DNA from: Macrobrachium rosenbergii
Lineage: Eukaryota > Arthropoda > Malacostraca > Decapoda > Palaemonidae
Assembly: GCF_040412425.1 (NCBI RefSeq)
Contig: NC_089744.1
Span: 26,443,501 to 26,507,500, forward strand
Direction: 5' to 3'
Length of the DNA stretch: 64,000 bases
This document shows, piece by piece, positions 37,801 to 51,300 of the stretch (position 1 is the first letter of the stretch; each line of letters starts with the position of its first letter). The notes under the pieces were generated by a model. It saw nothing but the letters and a program-made list of their open reading frames with translations, made no database searches and was not told the origin of the DNA. A program made the position numbers and the translations under genes.

Positions 37801-40800
37801 GTATGGTACTGGATTTGAAAATTAATACAGTACAGTAAATAATTTCTTTATTATAAATGTATTCATTCACAAAAATACTAACATGATATGTAGATCGATG
37901 TGACGTAAACAAGCCTACCATTTTGTTCGTATGTATGTATTGTACAGTACTACAGTAGTTAGGTCATTCTACAAACTACCCAGCATATAGATATGCTGTA
38001 AACTCATCCTAAACACTTTACTTTACAGTACTGTAATGTCATTTCAGAATCATTATACAAAACACACAAAATCAATAAAAAATGCACAGTTGGCCAGACC
38101 TTCACACAGTTCTCTGCTTAGGCTTAAAGTGTAGTGTTTGCAGTGAGGTTCAAATTGTGTGTACGTACACATATAACTTATCTTTGTGGATCATACCACT
38201 GTAAGATGCCTCCTAAACACCCTGCTTCTTCTATGATTTTGGGAAGGAGCCAAAACATAAGAGGAAGGTTATTGATACAATATGGGGCACAGCTAATCCA
38301 TTATCATCATCTTCAATCAACATTGATCATTGGTTAGTACCCATATGATTTACGTAATCTTAAATTTCTCTCTCTCTCTCTTGTGAATTGCCAATGTTTC
38401 CCTTGTAAAAGACAATGGGATGGCATGAATAGTACTGTAAGAAAGAAAATGGGTGTGCCTGAATACTGTACGGTGTATGGGGAACTTAATTAGTTTTCAC
38501 ACATACAGTAACTGTAGGCCACATATATTTTTAAGGCTAACTTTGTAAGATGACTTTGAAATGACATTAAAGTATTTTAGGATGATAGTTTAAGATATAA
38601 TTGGTGTTTGAAATATTAAAATAAGCAGTTATAAGTATTTTTAGAGGAGGTCTTTGGTGTTTGAACTATTAAAGCAGGCAGTTATAAGCATTTTTAGAGG
38701 GGTGTTCCAACTTGAAGTGGATTTTTGCTTAACGCGGGTGGTTGTGGTCCTTAACCCCCGCGATGACCGGGGACCCACTGTACACAGTCTTTAAACATTA
38801 AGTCCTAGGAAAAGTTAACACAGGCCTCTATTAGAATTTATGCTTGTCTTAGTTAACTTTTAGTATTTGTTAAAGTAAAACCCTGTATTTTGGGAGGATG
38901 TGTACGCAACCCCCCTCTAAAAATGCTTATAACTGCCTATCTTGAAAGTTCAGATACCAAATGTGTACCTTAAACTAGCATCCTACATCAAATATACCTT
39001 AAACTATTACCCCATTACTGTATTAATCTTTGAAATGATATTATTAATATTTCAAAGTCATTATAAACATTTTACCCTTAAAAATATATACGTATGTACT
39101 TCTAACCCTTCCAGCCAATAACACAGAGAGATATATACTCTCGCTCTCAATCACTCTCCGTTCTGTATATCTATCTCTCATTTTCTGAGTATCCTTTGGC
39201 GAGAGAGAGAGAGGGTGTTTGTTCTTACATATTATGACAAAGTGAGAGAGAATAACTTTGGAAAGAGAGAGAAGTTATTCTTACGTTAGTTATCAAAATA
39301 TGGAAATTCATGATTTATGAAGGAAAAAGAAAGAGGGAGAGAGAGACATGAAATACAAAGGACATAATTTAGATTGACATGAAATACAAAGGACATAATT
39401 TAGATTAGATGTGAGAGAGAGAGGTTTTTTAGTATCCTTCGTAGGGTATTTGACCACCAAGTGCCAATATTTATTTGACTACCGAGTGGCAACATCTTCT
39501 GCCCCTGTGGTCTGCATGTCAAGATATTTGACAGTTTACAACCCCTTCCCCCCCACTCCAAAGCTTTCGGAAAAAGATGAGGGAGAGAATTTATATTGAA
39601 CTAAAATCTTACTAATTCAATTCACTATATTTTCTTGAATGAATTGGTATTTTGTGTTAAATACATTAATATTAATATTTGAAAATTAGTAAATCATTTA
39701 TTTATCATACAAAACAAGTAAACATATTTATTACATATGCTTAAAAATTCTCTCATCTCAGAGAGAGAGAGAGAGAGAATGATTAATTTTATTATTTAAT
39801 CTTATTAAACTTAATATTATTTGAAAATTAGTACTGTAAATCATTATCATAAAATGTAGATGTAGGTACAGTACAGTATTTAGTAATGAAAAAAAAAAAA
39901 AAATATTGCTCTACGAAAAAATCCGTGAATGAGTGAGTTTTCCTGCAAATAATTTATAGGTAGGTTCCACAGAAAATTCCATGAATCACTGAGTCCGCGA
40001 ATTGTGAGAATGCGAATCCCGGGGTTTACTTATAAATTTCCATTGAATGTGCAGGTTCTTGTAAATATGTATTTTGTGATTAATGTACTTGAAGTGATTT
40101 CTGTAATTTGTTAATTTTATTTATTTATGTACTGTGTCTGGAATTTTTTAATAATTTCTGGTTTCATTTATTTTAAGTAATGAATTGAATTGAATATAGA
40201 ATTTAGGCCAAAGGCCAAGTACTGGGACCTATGAGGTCATTCAGCGCTGAATCAGAAATTGACAGTAAAAGGTTTGAAAGGTGTAACAGGAGGAAAACCT
40301 CGCAATTGCACTGTGAATCAATTATTAGGAGAGGGTGGAAAGTAAGATGGAAGAGAATATGAAAGGAGGTACAGTAAAAGGAATGAAAGGCTTTTAAGTA
40401 ATGGGCTCACTGTTCTTGTCTTGAGTAGTGTTTTATAGTTTTATAGAGTTTTTCATTCAATTAAAGTGTTCCTAAATATTACAAAATATATTATCTTGAC
40501 TGAAATTTTGATGGTATAAGCTCTATTACACAAAATATCCTAGAAAAGTAAAGTTACCTAATATGTTAAATAGAATTATTAATAAAAGTAAACCTTTTTA
40601 TTTTCAGATACGTGCCACACAAACCGAAGTATTTGTTGCGGCAGCATGTAAAGGAATGGTGCAGGAGCGACTAAAGCTTCTTGGGCTCTTACATGGCGCT
40701 GGGATTAAAGCTGAAAGTAGCTATAAAAACAATCCCAAACTTCTGAGTCAGTTGCAGGTAAGTCCATATCTTTGTTTAGTTAATTCTCTAAAATATATCA

Positions 40801-42679
40801 GGATAACTGAATTCTACAGTTCACAGTAACAGTGAATATTTGATATTGATACTTTTCAAAATCAATAAATTTTGTTTGTACAATAAACAAAACAAGACTT
40901 GCAAATCATAGCCAACCATGTAGCTAAGATAGCTACGGCTATCCATACCTTTGTAATAAGACTTTCAGATTCCTGAGAGGTGGTCCTTGTTAAATCCCTT
41001 CAGTGCCATTGAATTTCTGACTGGTAAATCAACAGCAGCATTAGCTCAAGATCTTCAGCATTAAAACACAGTACAAGGTTATAATCGTGCCTTGATGAAT
41101 GAGTCTTGTTCAACCTCTTCTGAAATAAACCTGTATAAGCCATGTTCAAGGCTCTCTGTAACTGGTCACAAACCTGATGCTTCAAGATCTCAGGGAATGT
41201 CTTGGCTCTTGGCAGCAAATTTGTCAACAAGTGCACTGCAACTTCTCAGTGTTGTAAAAAAAAAAAAAAAAAATAGCTCAGTTTTTAAAGCTCTTGCACC
41301 AGCCAAAACTTACATGAATGCACTTGTACAAAGTTCATATAAAAATTCACTTCCAAAGCATCATATAAATGGCTCAAAGTGGTATTAAATGAGATCTGGG
41401 TACAAGACAGGGATTAAATAAGATCGGAGTACAGCAAGGTAAGTATAGTTGGCCCTTAACTCGTTTTGGGACTAGTTGCAGGACCATTCCTCAAAATCAG
41501 TGTAATTTCAAATGCTTTATATAAAATTACTTACAAAAGTAAATTGTTGGCACATACAATATCTTCAAATCACTTTGCATTCTAAGCCAAATTCATGTTT
41601 TGATTTAATATTCGTTATATTTACCATTAGCATGTTTTTAAAACATAAGTGGATCCCACACTATTAACGGACAACTGCATTTGCTATGATCATTTGGTGC
41701 TGATTTATGCCACACACCAAAAATACATAAAAATAATTCATCTTCTGAAGTGAAATTTTGTGTCATGTAGATGAAACATTTTATACAAAGGTTAGACTGT
41801 AGTTTCAGTTAGCTCCTCCCCTTTCTGCATCTCTCACAGAGAAAAAAAATTTATATTTGTTGTAGTTTGTTGAATGCCACCAAAAGGCCTTGTCAGGAAT
41901 CACTTGGTCACTAGCCTTCAGGAAGGGATATAGTATAATAACCCAATTAGCACCTGACTGCTTCTCTACCATAGATAATGGATAAGCATGCATAGTTACC
42001 TCAAAATGTGACCTAGAACATGGAGTACCAGATTTGGCACAGGTTACTACCCAATCACCACTAAAAATGAAGAATCCACTACACATGTATCAGTGCTCAC
42101 ATTGTTCCTCGTCTCATGGAAGCACCATGAAAACTGTGAAAACAACTACATCACCTTACTAAACTAAGGCAACCAATCATAGAACGCCTTATTACTTAGC
42201 ACTGTGCATCTTAAAGGTGCCCTTGCTTCTTACTCAAGATGCTAATTACAGCCAGGGGAAGCTGAGGAATAAATTACCTCAAATCCTATCATCCAGATTC
42301 AGTGTTGTGACTGCATGATACAGGTAACATCTTTGCACACCCTTGATGTGTGAAGAACCAGAGTAACTCATTTTTGTTTAAAATGTCTACAGCCTCTACA
42401 GCACATTTCACAGACCAGGCCTTCTAATCACAAAGAAAATATCAAACTCTACCCCATAACAATATGCTAATCATTAGGTTCCATATCTTATTCTGCTCTA
42501 AATTGATTTAATTTTTCATTTTCCAGTATGCAGAAGATAATGGAATTCCACTGGTCGCATTGATAGGTGAAAGTGAAGTGCAGGAAGGTATTGTTAAGCT
42601 CAGGAATACCAGTACACGCCAAGAAGAAACAATTATGAGGGAGGACTTAATATCGGCTGTTAAGGAAAGGTTAAAATAA
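584..42679 (+). CDS. HARS: Histidyl-tRNA synthetase gene, C-terminal 401 residues, six exons (5' end outside window)
   Basis: This class II aminoacyl-tRNA synthetase charges tRNA-His with histidine using ATP, in the cytosol and, in many animals, also in mitochondria. Joining 584-779, 1070-1203, 12565-12822, 14098-14412, 40608-40757 and 42527-42679 gives 1206 nt in one frame ending in TAA, with GT/AG at every internal boundary. The product shows motif 2 ([19 protein letters not shown], about residues 53-71), HisA ([14 protein letters not shown]) and HisB (GGRYDGLV) near residues 225-270, motif 3 ([10 protein letters not shown]), and a C-terminal anticodon-binding domain from about residue 302. 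Animal HARS is roughly 500 residues, so the N-terminal WHEP-like region and motif 1 lie upstream of base 1. Introns are 290 bp, 11.4 kb, 1.3 kb, 26.2 kb and 1.8 kb, swollen by transposons. No frame damage is visible, so the gene looks functional. Confidence 0.96.
1070..1203 (+). CDS. HARS: HARS exon: end of motif 2
   Basis: The acceptor ATCCAACAG precedes 1070 and the donor GTAAGT follows 1203. The exon completes the split glycine codon, then reads [17 protein letters not shown] and the conserved IPDAECV stretch. It ends in phase 0. Confidence 0.96.
1204..1671. other. HARS intron, no recognised feature
   Basis: AT-rich intron start running up to the TA target site of the pogo-like element. 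The open frames here are short and show no family resemblance. Confidence 0.6.
2142..2490 (-). pseudogene. Mariner transposase C-terminal fragment, left arm
   Basis: Read on the minus strand it shows [15 protein letters not shown] and [17 protein letters not shown]. The second and third catalytic aspartates are separated by 34 residues (DD34D, mariner). The C-terminus is [19 protein letters not shown], a mariner hallmark. The first catalytic aspartate and the helix-turn-helix are missing. This arm keeps its frame through to the stop. Confidence 0.88.
2490..2826 (+). pseudogene. Mariner transposase C-terminal fragment, right arm
   Basis: The same segment as the left arm, in the opposite orientation. 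The frame is lost just after LAPCDFF near 2635, where small base losses separate it from the left arm (TTCTTTTGTTCC versus TTCTTTTTGTTCCC). It continues in another frame with [19 protein letters not shown]. The arms have therefore diverged since the palindrome formed. Confidence 0.85.
2989..5164 (+). mobile_element. piggyBac-like non-autonomous element with five ~375-bp internal repeats (copy 1)
   Basis: The element is bounded by TTAA at 2985-2988 and 5165-5168. It starts CCCTTTAACCCTGAAGCC and ends GGCGTTTAAGGG. TTAA targets with CCC...GGG ends are the signature of piggyBac elements. The interior is five degenerate tandem units, seen by the recurring motif CATTTCGGTCGAGTTAAAGT near 3547, 3925, 4301, 4661 and 5042, a spacing of 360-381 bp. 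No transposase frame is present. It is inserted in the pogo-like element 1672-6082. Confidence 0.75.
5197..5269. repeat. (CT)n microsatellite
   Basis: About 36 CT units, followed within 600 bp by two more CT tracts. Frames read through it are artefacts. Confidence 0.97.
5622..5681. repeat. (CT)n microsatellite
   Basis: About 30 CT units. Confidence 0.97.
5774..5841. repeat. (CT)n microsatellite
   Basis: About 34 CT units. The poly-RE frame on the minus strand is not a gene. Confidence 0.97.
6083..8390. other. HARS intron, no recognised gene
   Basis: Unique-looking intron sequence. Two stretches, 6120-6260 and 6580-6740, share phrases about matching ggatccaacta and agacctaccaaagg, hinting at an old diverged duplication. 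A small hairpin (TTAACTTCAGCAGCA and its complement) lies at 7391-7425. Confidence 0.5.
8500..9180 (-). pseudogene. DD37E transposase, catalytic domain
   Basis: An open frame of about 226 codons holds the DDE triad: [12 protein letters not shown] (first D), [14 protein letters not shown] (second D) and [18 protein letters not shown] (E). I count 37 residues between the second D and the E, which places it in the DD37E type rather than Tc1 DD34E or mariner DD34D. The C-terminus ([15 protein letters not shown]) is the usual Tc1-type ending. It overlaps the N-terminal fragment by about 170 bp in a different frame. Confidence 0.85.
9009..9597 (-). pseudogene. DD37E transposase, N-terminal DNA-binding part
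   Basis: An ATG at 9597-9595 opens [10 protein letters not shown], after which the reading slips to a second frame beginning near 9566. That frame gives [13 protein letters not shown], then the GRPK linker between two helix-turn-helix regions ([20 protein letters not shown]) and [18 protein letters not shown]. This matches the bipartite paired-like DNA-binding region of Tc1-like transposases. The frame runs out of homology near 9150, where the catalytic part continues in another frame. At least one indel therefore breaks the gene; a second probably lies near the start. Confidence 0.8.
9765..10048. other. HARS intron, no recognised feature
   Basis: AT-rich spacer between the DD37E element and the second piggyBac-like copy. 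Confidence 0.6.
10053..12240 (-). mobile_element. piggyBac-like non-autonomous element (copy 2, inverted)
   Basis: This is bounded by TTAA at 10049-10052 and 12241-12244, with ends CCCTTAAACGCC and GGCGTTTAAGGG. It is the same family as 2989-5164 in reverse orientation. At 2188 bp it is almost the same length and also contains five internal units, seen as repeated CAACTTTAACTCGACCGAAA-type motifs near 10152, 10530, 10890, 11270 and 11650. Both copies have the same non-repeated end segment (the CGCTTCGGCGCTAACT block near 12165 here). No transposase frame. Confidence 0.78.
12565..12822 (+). CDS. HARS: HARS exon: insertion domain
   Basis: The acceptor ACTTCCAG precedes 12565 and the donor GTAAGAC follows 12822. 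The 86 codons are in phase 0 at both ends. The exon encodes the region after motif 2, with [16 protein letters not shown] and [14 protein letters not shown], matching the segment that packs over the tRNA acceptor in HARS. A reading that starts at the ATG at 12550 would include intron sequence; the splice site fixes the true start at 12565. Confidence 0.95.
12823..14097. other. HARS intron, small tandem duplication only
   Basis: The phrase GCTTAGCACACCACCATATT occurs twice, near 13001 and 13041. Nothing else was recognised. Confidence 0.55.
14098..14412 (+). CDS. HARS: HARS exon: histidine-binding motifs and motif 3
   Basis: The acceptor GTTCTTGCAG precedes 14098 and the donor GTATGT follows 14412; 105 codons in phase 0. 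It carries His[15 protein letters not shown], the glycine-rich His[12 protein letters not shown] and motif 3 [11 protein letters not shown], whose arginine contacts ATP. The short linker between the HisA and HisB motifs ([15 protein letters not shown]) resembles the variable loop of animal HARS. Confidence 0.96.
14413..15455. other. Start of the 26-kb HARS intron, no recognised feature
   Basis: AT-rich, no repeat or coding resemblance noticed. Confidence 0.55.
15456..15614. repeat. Three tandem copies of a 52-bp unit
   Basis: The unit beginning AAAGTATTAAGTAGAAAATT repeats at 15456, 15508 and 15560 with almost no differences, so the array is recent. The open frame on the minus strand here is a by-product of the repeat. 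Confidence 0.92.
16038..16333. mobile_element. Short TIR element (MITE), pogo-like ends
   Basis: The 296-bp element starts CAGGCAGTCCCTGGTTATCG and ends with the imperfect complement (TTAACTGGGGACTGCCTG), flanked by TA on both sides. The interior contains several inverted CGATTTTCGG/CCGAAAA motifs, so a strong hairpin is likely. No coding capacity. Confidence 0.8.
16334..16964. other. HARS intron, no recognised feature
   Basis: No gene or repeat recognised except a short GTGACCTCTAGTGACC-type duplication near 16759. Confidence 0.5.
16965..17265. repeat. Foldback repeat with ~100-bp arms
   Basis: The left arm (about 16965-17065) reads ATTAAAATGCACTAAAAATA, then CACCAGGATTTTCTTACAGT. The right arm (about 17160-17265) carries the complement, ending TTTTTAGTGCATTTTAATGA. 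About 90 bp separates the arms. Confidence 0.75.
17953..20070 (+). pseudogene. DIRS ORF1 (gag-like) remnant of copy A
   Basis: Broken frames share phrases with copy C, such as [22 protein letters not shown], an alanine/proline/valine-rich stretch (18560-18680) and PPAGRVDQE with LEIQRTF. The region near 18660-18760 ends in [20 protein letters not shown], a basic patch found at the same place in copy C. Many frameshifts. DIRS ORF1 proteins are poorly conserved, so the identity rests on position and on the match with copy C. Confidence 0.6.
20306..20640 (+). pseudogene. Tyrosine recombinase C-terminal remnant of copy A
   Basis: The reading continues from the deletion junction with [13 protein letters not shown] and [20 protein letters not shown], then GPVVAAQ. 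This matches the C-terminal part of the recombinase in copies B (47371-47000) and C (59780-59980). The conserved HxxR-type box is degraded. Confidence 0.6.
21511..22030. other. HARS intron, no recognised feature
   Basis: Spacer between two DIRS-type elements; nothing recognised. Confidence 0.5.
23972..24800 (-). pseudogene. DIRS-type reverse transcriptase remnant (second family)
   Basis: Read on the minus strand, the region upstream of the palm shows [20 protein letters not shown], a hallmark just before the reverse transcriptase of DIRS/Ngaro pol. The palm begins [20 protein letters not shown], matching the motif with the first catalytic aspartate. The expected YLDD box is degraded to a YLVAW-like string near 24050. 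A run of 19 G at 24465-24483 lies inside. It is non-functional. Confidence 0.75.
26006..26034. repeat. Poly-T tract
   Basis: About 28 T in a row, in the gag-like end of the minus-strand DIRS element. On the minus strand it reads as a lysine run. Confidence 0.95.
26501..27230 (+). other. Unrecognised coding-like stretch in HARS intron
   Basis: A frame from 26629 to 26997 reads [19 protein letters not shown] and other ordinary-looking peptide sequence. A neighbouring frame gives [18 protein letters not shown] and [13 protein letters not shown] further on. This pattern of broken frames resembles an old mobile-element gene or pseudogene. I do not recognise the family. Confidence 0.3.
27235..27460 (+). 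mobile_element. SINE-like repeat, family 2
   Basis: About 225 bp ending AGGTCCCAGTGCTTGGCCAT and then an AT-rich tail (TTTTATATTCCAATTCC). Copies occur at 40190-40400 (inverted) and 61300-61530. The shared 3' part and the variable 5' part suggest retroposition. No coding capacity; no Pol III boxes were clear in this copy. Confidence 0.65.
27461..27956. other. HARS intron, no recognised feature
   Basis: Nothing recognised. Confidence 0.5.
27957..28118. repeat. Left part of a palindromic element (split by an insertion)
   Basis: It starts TATAGTTGAACCAGACTATT and runs to ATGAAATAACATCTCTCAGT, then folds back on itself through GTTGTCCTGTACTCTACAT and its complement. The missing part of the right arm reappears at 33009-33079, after the inserted pogo-like element. 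With that element removed the arms pair over about 165 bp. Confidence 0.8.
28603..30290. mobile_element. Nested pogo/Tigger-like TIR element
   Basis: The left end CAGTAAAGCCCGGTATTCAC and the right end, complement of CAGTAAACCCCCGTATTCGC, are flanked by TA. These ends belong to the same family as 1672-6082. The left arm of a large inverted repeat (28860-29960 versus 30296-31340) lies within it. Confidence 0.65.
28860..31340. repeat. Large inverted repeat with pogo transposase remnants
   Basis: Segments such as 29690-29900 (ATCAGTCCTATTTTACTTAA and onward) are complementary to 30360-30604, and 29100-29240 to 31080-31210. The arms are each about 1 kb and diverged. Both arms contain the same transposase fragment, around 29540 (minus) and 30739 (plus). 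Confidence 0.75.
30739..30900 (+). pseudogene. Pogo-like transposase DDE fragment
   Basis: The reading [18 protein letters not shown], followed in a shifted frame by [18 protein letters not shown], matches the first catalytic-aspartate block of pogo-type DDE transposases (MDETP followed by a TTG-EK-FTVV block). Stops and shifts follow at once. A second, more damaged copy is on the minus strand near 29570-29400. Confidence 0.7.
31770..32785. repeat. Foldback pair within the pogo-like composite
   Basis: The segment 31790-32040 (including CAGCACAGTAGCTGGGGACG) is the near-complement of 32455-32785 (CGTCCCCAGCTACTGTGCTG). About 400 bp separates the arms. Confidence 0.8.
32611..32693. repeat. (CT)n microsatellite
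   Basis: About 41 CT units; it replaces the shorter GA tract at the matching position of the opposite foldback arm (31860-31880). Confidence 0.97.
33009..33079. repeat. Right arm of the split palindromic element
   Basis: It reads TTTCATATGACTGCAACCAG and ends GGTTCAACTATA, the complement of 27957-28023. Confidence 0.85.
33080..34776. other. HARS intron, no recognised gene
   Basis: AT-rich, with a short CA microsatellite at 33922-33943. No coding resemblance. Confidence 0.5.
34777..34856. repeat. (AAT)n microsatellite
   Basis: An interrupted AAT tract directly before the LINE fragment. Confidence 0.95.
34855..35760 (+). pseudogene. LINE reverse transcriptase remnant
   Basis: The palm motif FMDD at about 35055 stands where many LINEs have F/YADD; the M is, as far as I recall, usual in this R2-like clade. 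Downstream, after a frame break near 35155, come [19 protein letters not shown] and [19 protein letters not shown], conserved in the same clade. Confidence 0.75.
34857..36590 (+). mobile_element. 5'-truncated LINE of the R2-like class with restriction-like endonuclease
   Basis: Frames in order give reverse transcriptase motifs ([19 protein letters not shown] and [13 protein letters not shown]), a thumb and C-terminal region, a cysteine-rich knuckle, then an endonuclease block. The element ends at an AAT-type tail (36546-36585), a common 3' tail for such LINEs. The N-terminal part is missing, as expected from incomplete reverse transcription, and several frameshifts and stops make it dead. Confidence 0.75.
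36093..36428 (+). pseudogene. LINE C-terminal restriction-like endonuclease remnant
   Basis: The frame includes [15 protein letters not shown], then [20 protein letters not shown] and [15 protein letters not shown], fitting the RPD...D/E active site of restriction-like endonucleases in R2-type LINEs. A zinc-knuckle-like [18 protein letters not shown] lies just upstream (35917-35970) with the expected histidine apparently lost. Confidence 0.75.
36591..37060. other. HARS intron, no recognised feature
   Basis: Nothing recognised. Confidence 0.5.
37448..37597 (-). pseudogene. Tigger/CENP-B-like helix-turn-helix fragment
   Basis: It begins [20 protein letters not shown] and continues [15 protein letters not shown], then AAVAYHY. 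This is the N-terminal CENP-B-type DNA-binding domain of Tigger transposases. It stops soon afterwards; no catalytic domain follows. Confidence 0.8.
38206..38330 (+). pseudogene. Second Tigger-like N-terminal fragment
   Basis: It begins MPPKHPASS, then degenerates, sharing the start and the leader (GTAAGATG versus TATAAGATG) with the minus-strand fragment at 37597. Confidence 0.6.
38873..40030. mobile_element. Pogo/Tigger-like TIR element, degraded
   Basis: The left end AAGTAAAACCCTGTATTTTG and the right end, complement of AGTAAACCCCGGGATTCGCA, belong to the same family as 1672-6082 and 28603-30290. The interior holds GA microsatellite stretches. No transposase seen. Confidence 0.55.
40190..40400 (-). 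mobile_element. SINE-like repeat, family 2 (inverted)
   Basis: Reverse orientation relative to 27235-27460. The diagnostic block GGCCAAGTACTGGGACCTAT is followed by GAGGTCATTCAGCGCTGAAT. Confidence 0.65.
40608..40757 (+). CDS. HARS: HARS exon: anticodon-binding domain, first part
   Basis: The acceptor TTATTTTCAG precedes 40608 and the donor GTAAGT follows 40757; 50 codons in phase 0. It encodes TEVFVAAA and [20 protein letters not shown], the alpha/beta anticodon-binding fold of class IIa synthetases. It follows the largest intron, 14413-40607. Confidence 0.95.
40758..42526. other. Last HARS intron
   Basis: A possible small TIR element lies at about 41445-41690 (TATAGTTGGCCCTTAACTCG and the complement of CAGTTGTCCGTTAATAGTGT), with weak similarity between its ends. 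A poly-A run is at 41257-41273. Nothing coding recognised. Confidence 0.4.
42527..42679 (+). CDS. HARS: HARS last coding exon and stop
   Basis: The acceptor CATTTTCCAG precedes 42527; 50 codons then TAA at 42677-42679. It reads [20 protein letters not shown] and ends with KERLK. No typical AATAAA lies close behind the stop. An AATAAA near 43149 and an ATTAAA near 42858 are possible polyadenylation signals. Confidence 0.95.
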   Translation, partial: YAEDNGIPLVALIGESEVQEGIVKLRNTSTRQEETIMREDLISAVKERLK

Positions 42680-43667
42680 CCAAATTATTATTATTTTTGG
42701 GGGGGTATGCTTTGGTGTACTTTATTGATAAATTATACAATATATCAGATTTGTTCAGTTTTCAATTTCCTTCAAAATTGTATATGTAATACTTATCACA
42801 ACTTTGTTTGCAGAGGAAAATGAATTACTAGTTACAAACACTGGTAATTTAAGTAATTAAATACAGGCTATCAAATTCTGAGAAAACATCATCATACATT
42901 TTGTCACAGACCAACAAAAATTGTACCTGTCAAAAAAAATTTTCATGGTCAGTATATTTATTCCTAATAATAATCCTATCTGGATTCATACACCATGGTA
43001 CTAAGCATTTAAAAATAATCCAATTAGTTTTTAGAAAATAACCACATCTCAGAAAACAGGAAATTAGTAAAATCTATAGAAAATAACCAACACATTTCAT
43101 CTGGACTTCAGATCTGTCAGCTTGAAACATTTTATAAACTGCTGATAAATAAAAAAATTTAAAGGTTAAAACTGAGGTATGTAATGGAAAACGTAAAAAC
43201 TGTTATAGATATTCAACAAACTTGTCCAGTAAAATATCTTGCTGTCAAATCTGAGAGACCATTCACATACCCTTGATACATAAGAGATGTCAATTTTGGT
43301 AGGCTTTTTTCAAAATGCCTGCCCACTTTGCAATCCCATATTAATAAAACTACATAAACTTTTCCATATACGGTTCCTCTTTAATATCATCCACTGAAGT
43401 ACAAGATTTTACAAGTTTCACCAAGGGTGGTCTTCCTTACCTTGGAACAAGCAATTAGAATTTAGGAGACAGGAATTTAACAGGATGAGTAAGGAACCTT
43501 TTTGGGAGTGAAGTACTTAGCTTTGGCAGAGGTTTGTGGTCTATGAATTATCTTACAGGTAAGACTCCTTGTTATAGGACTGTAGTTTACACTTATACTG
43601 AATATGTAGTAGTGAAATCCCACACAGTGGGAATCTTTTTAACTGCTTAACCAGTCAAATATGTAAG
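42680..43667. other. Convergent 3' region between HARS and the C1orf50 homologue
   Basis: AT-rich sequence that must contain both 3' UTRs and polyadenylation sites. No other feature. Confidence 0.6.
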
Positions 43668-51108
<7,441 letters not shown>

Positions 51109-51300
51109 TTTGATCTTATATACGTTTCACAACTTCAATAGGACCGAAAAGCTTCTCGGACAGGTCGTCTCAGACTGAGACAGCTGATCCGCTGTCGTGG
51201 GGTTTTGTTTTGGTTCGTTTTGTAACGGGTGCGTTTTTCACTAGACAGGTTTCCTCGATGACGTATAACATGGTGGCATTTCAGGAGGTTGCTCGTGCCA
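51109..51300 (-). promoter_or_regulatory. Probable 5' UTR and promoter region of the C1orf50 homologue
   Basis: This stretch lies directly upstream of the first ATG and is richer in CG dinucleotides than its surroundings. A TATATAAG string at 51122-51115 is only about 7 bp from the ATG, too close to be a normal TATA box unless translation starts further on. The assignment rests on position only. Confidence 0.35.

Larger units (their letters stand above)
37061..38782. mobile_element. Tigger-like fragments arranged head to head
   Basis: Two fragments of a Tigger N-terminal domain diverge from a centre near 37900 (minus at 37597-37448, plus at 38206-38330), with similar leader sequence ahead of each ATG. 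The right end (38763-38782) is the complement of CAGTGGGTCCCCGGTCATCG, followed by TA-like sequence; a clear left end was not found. The 38530-38780 block also matches 28119-28340 in reverse. Confidence 0.55.
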
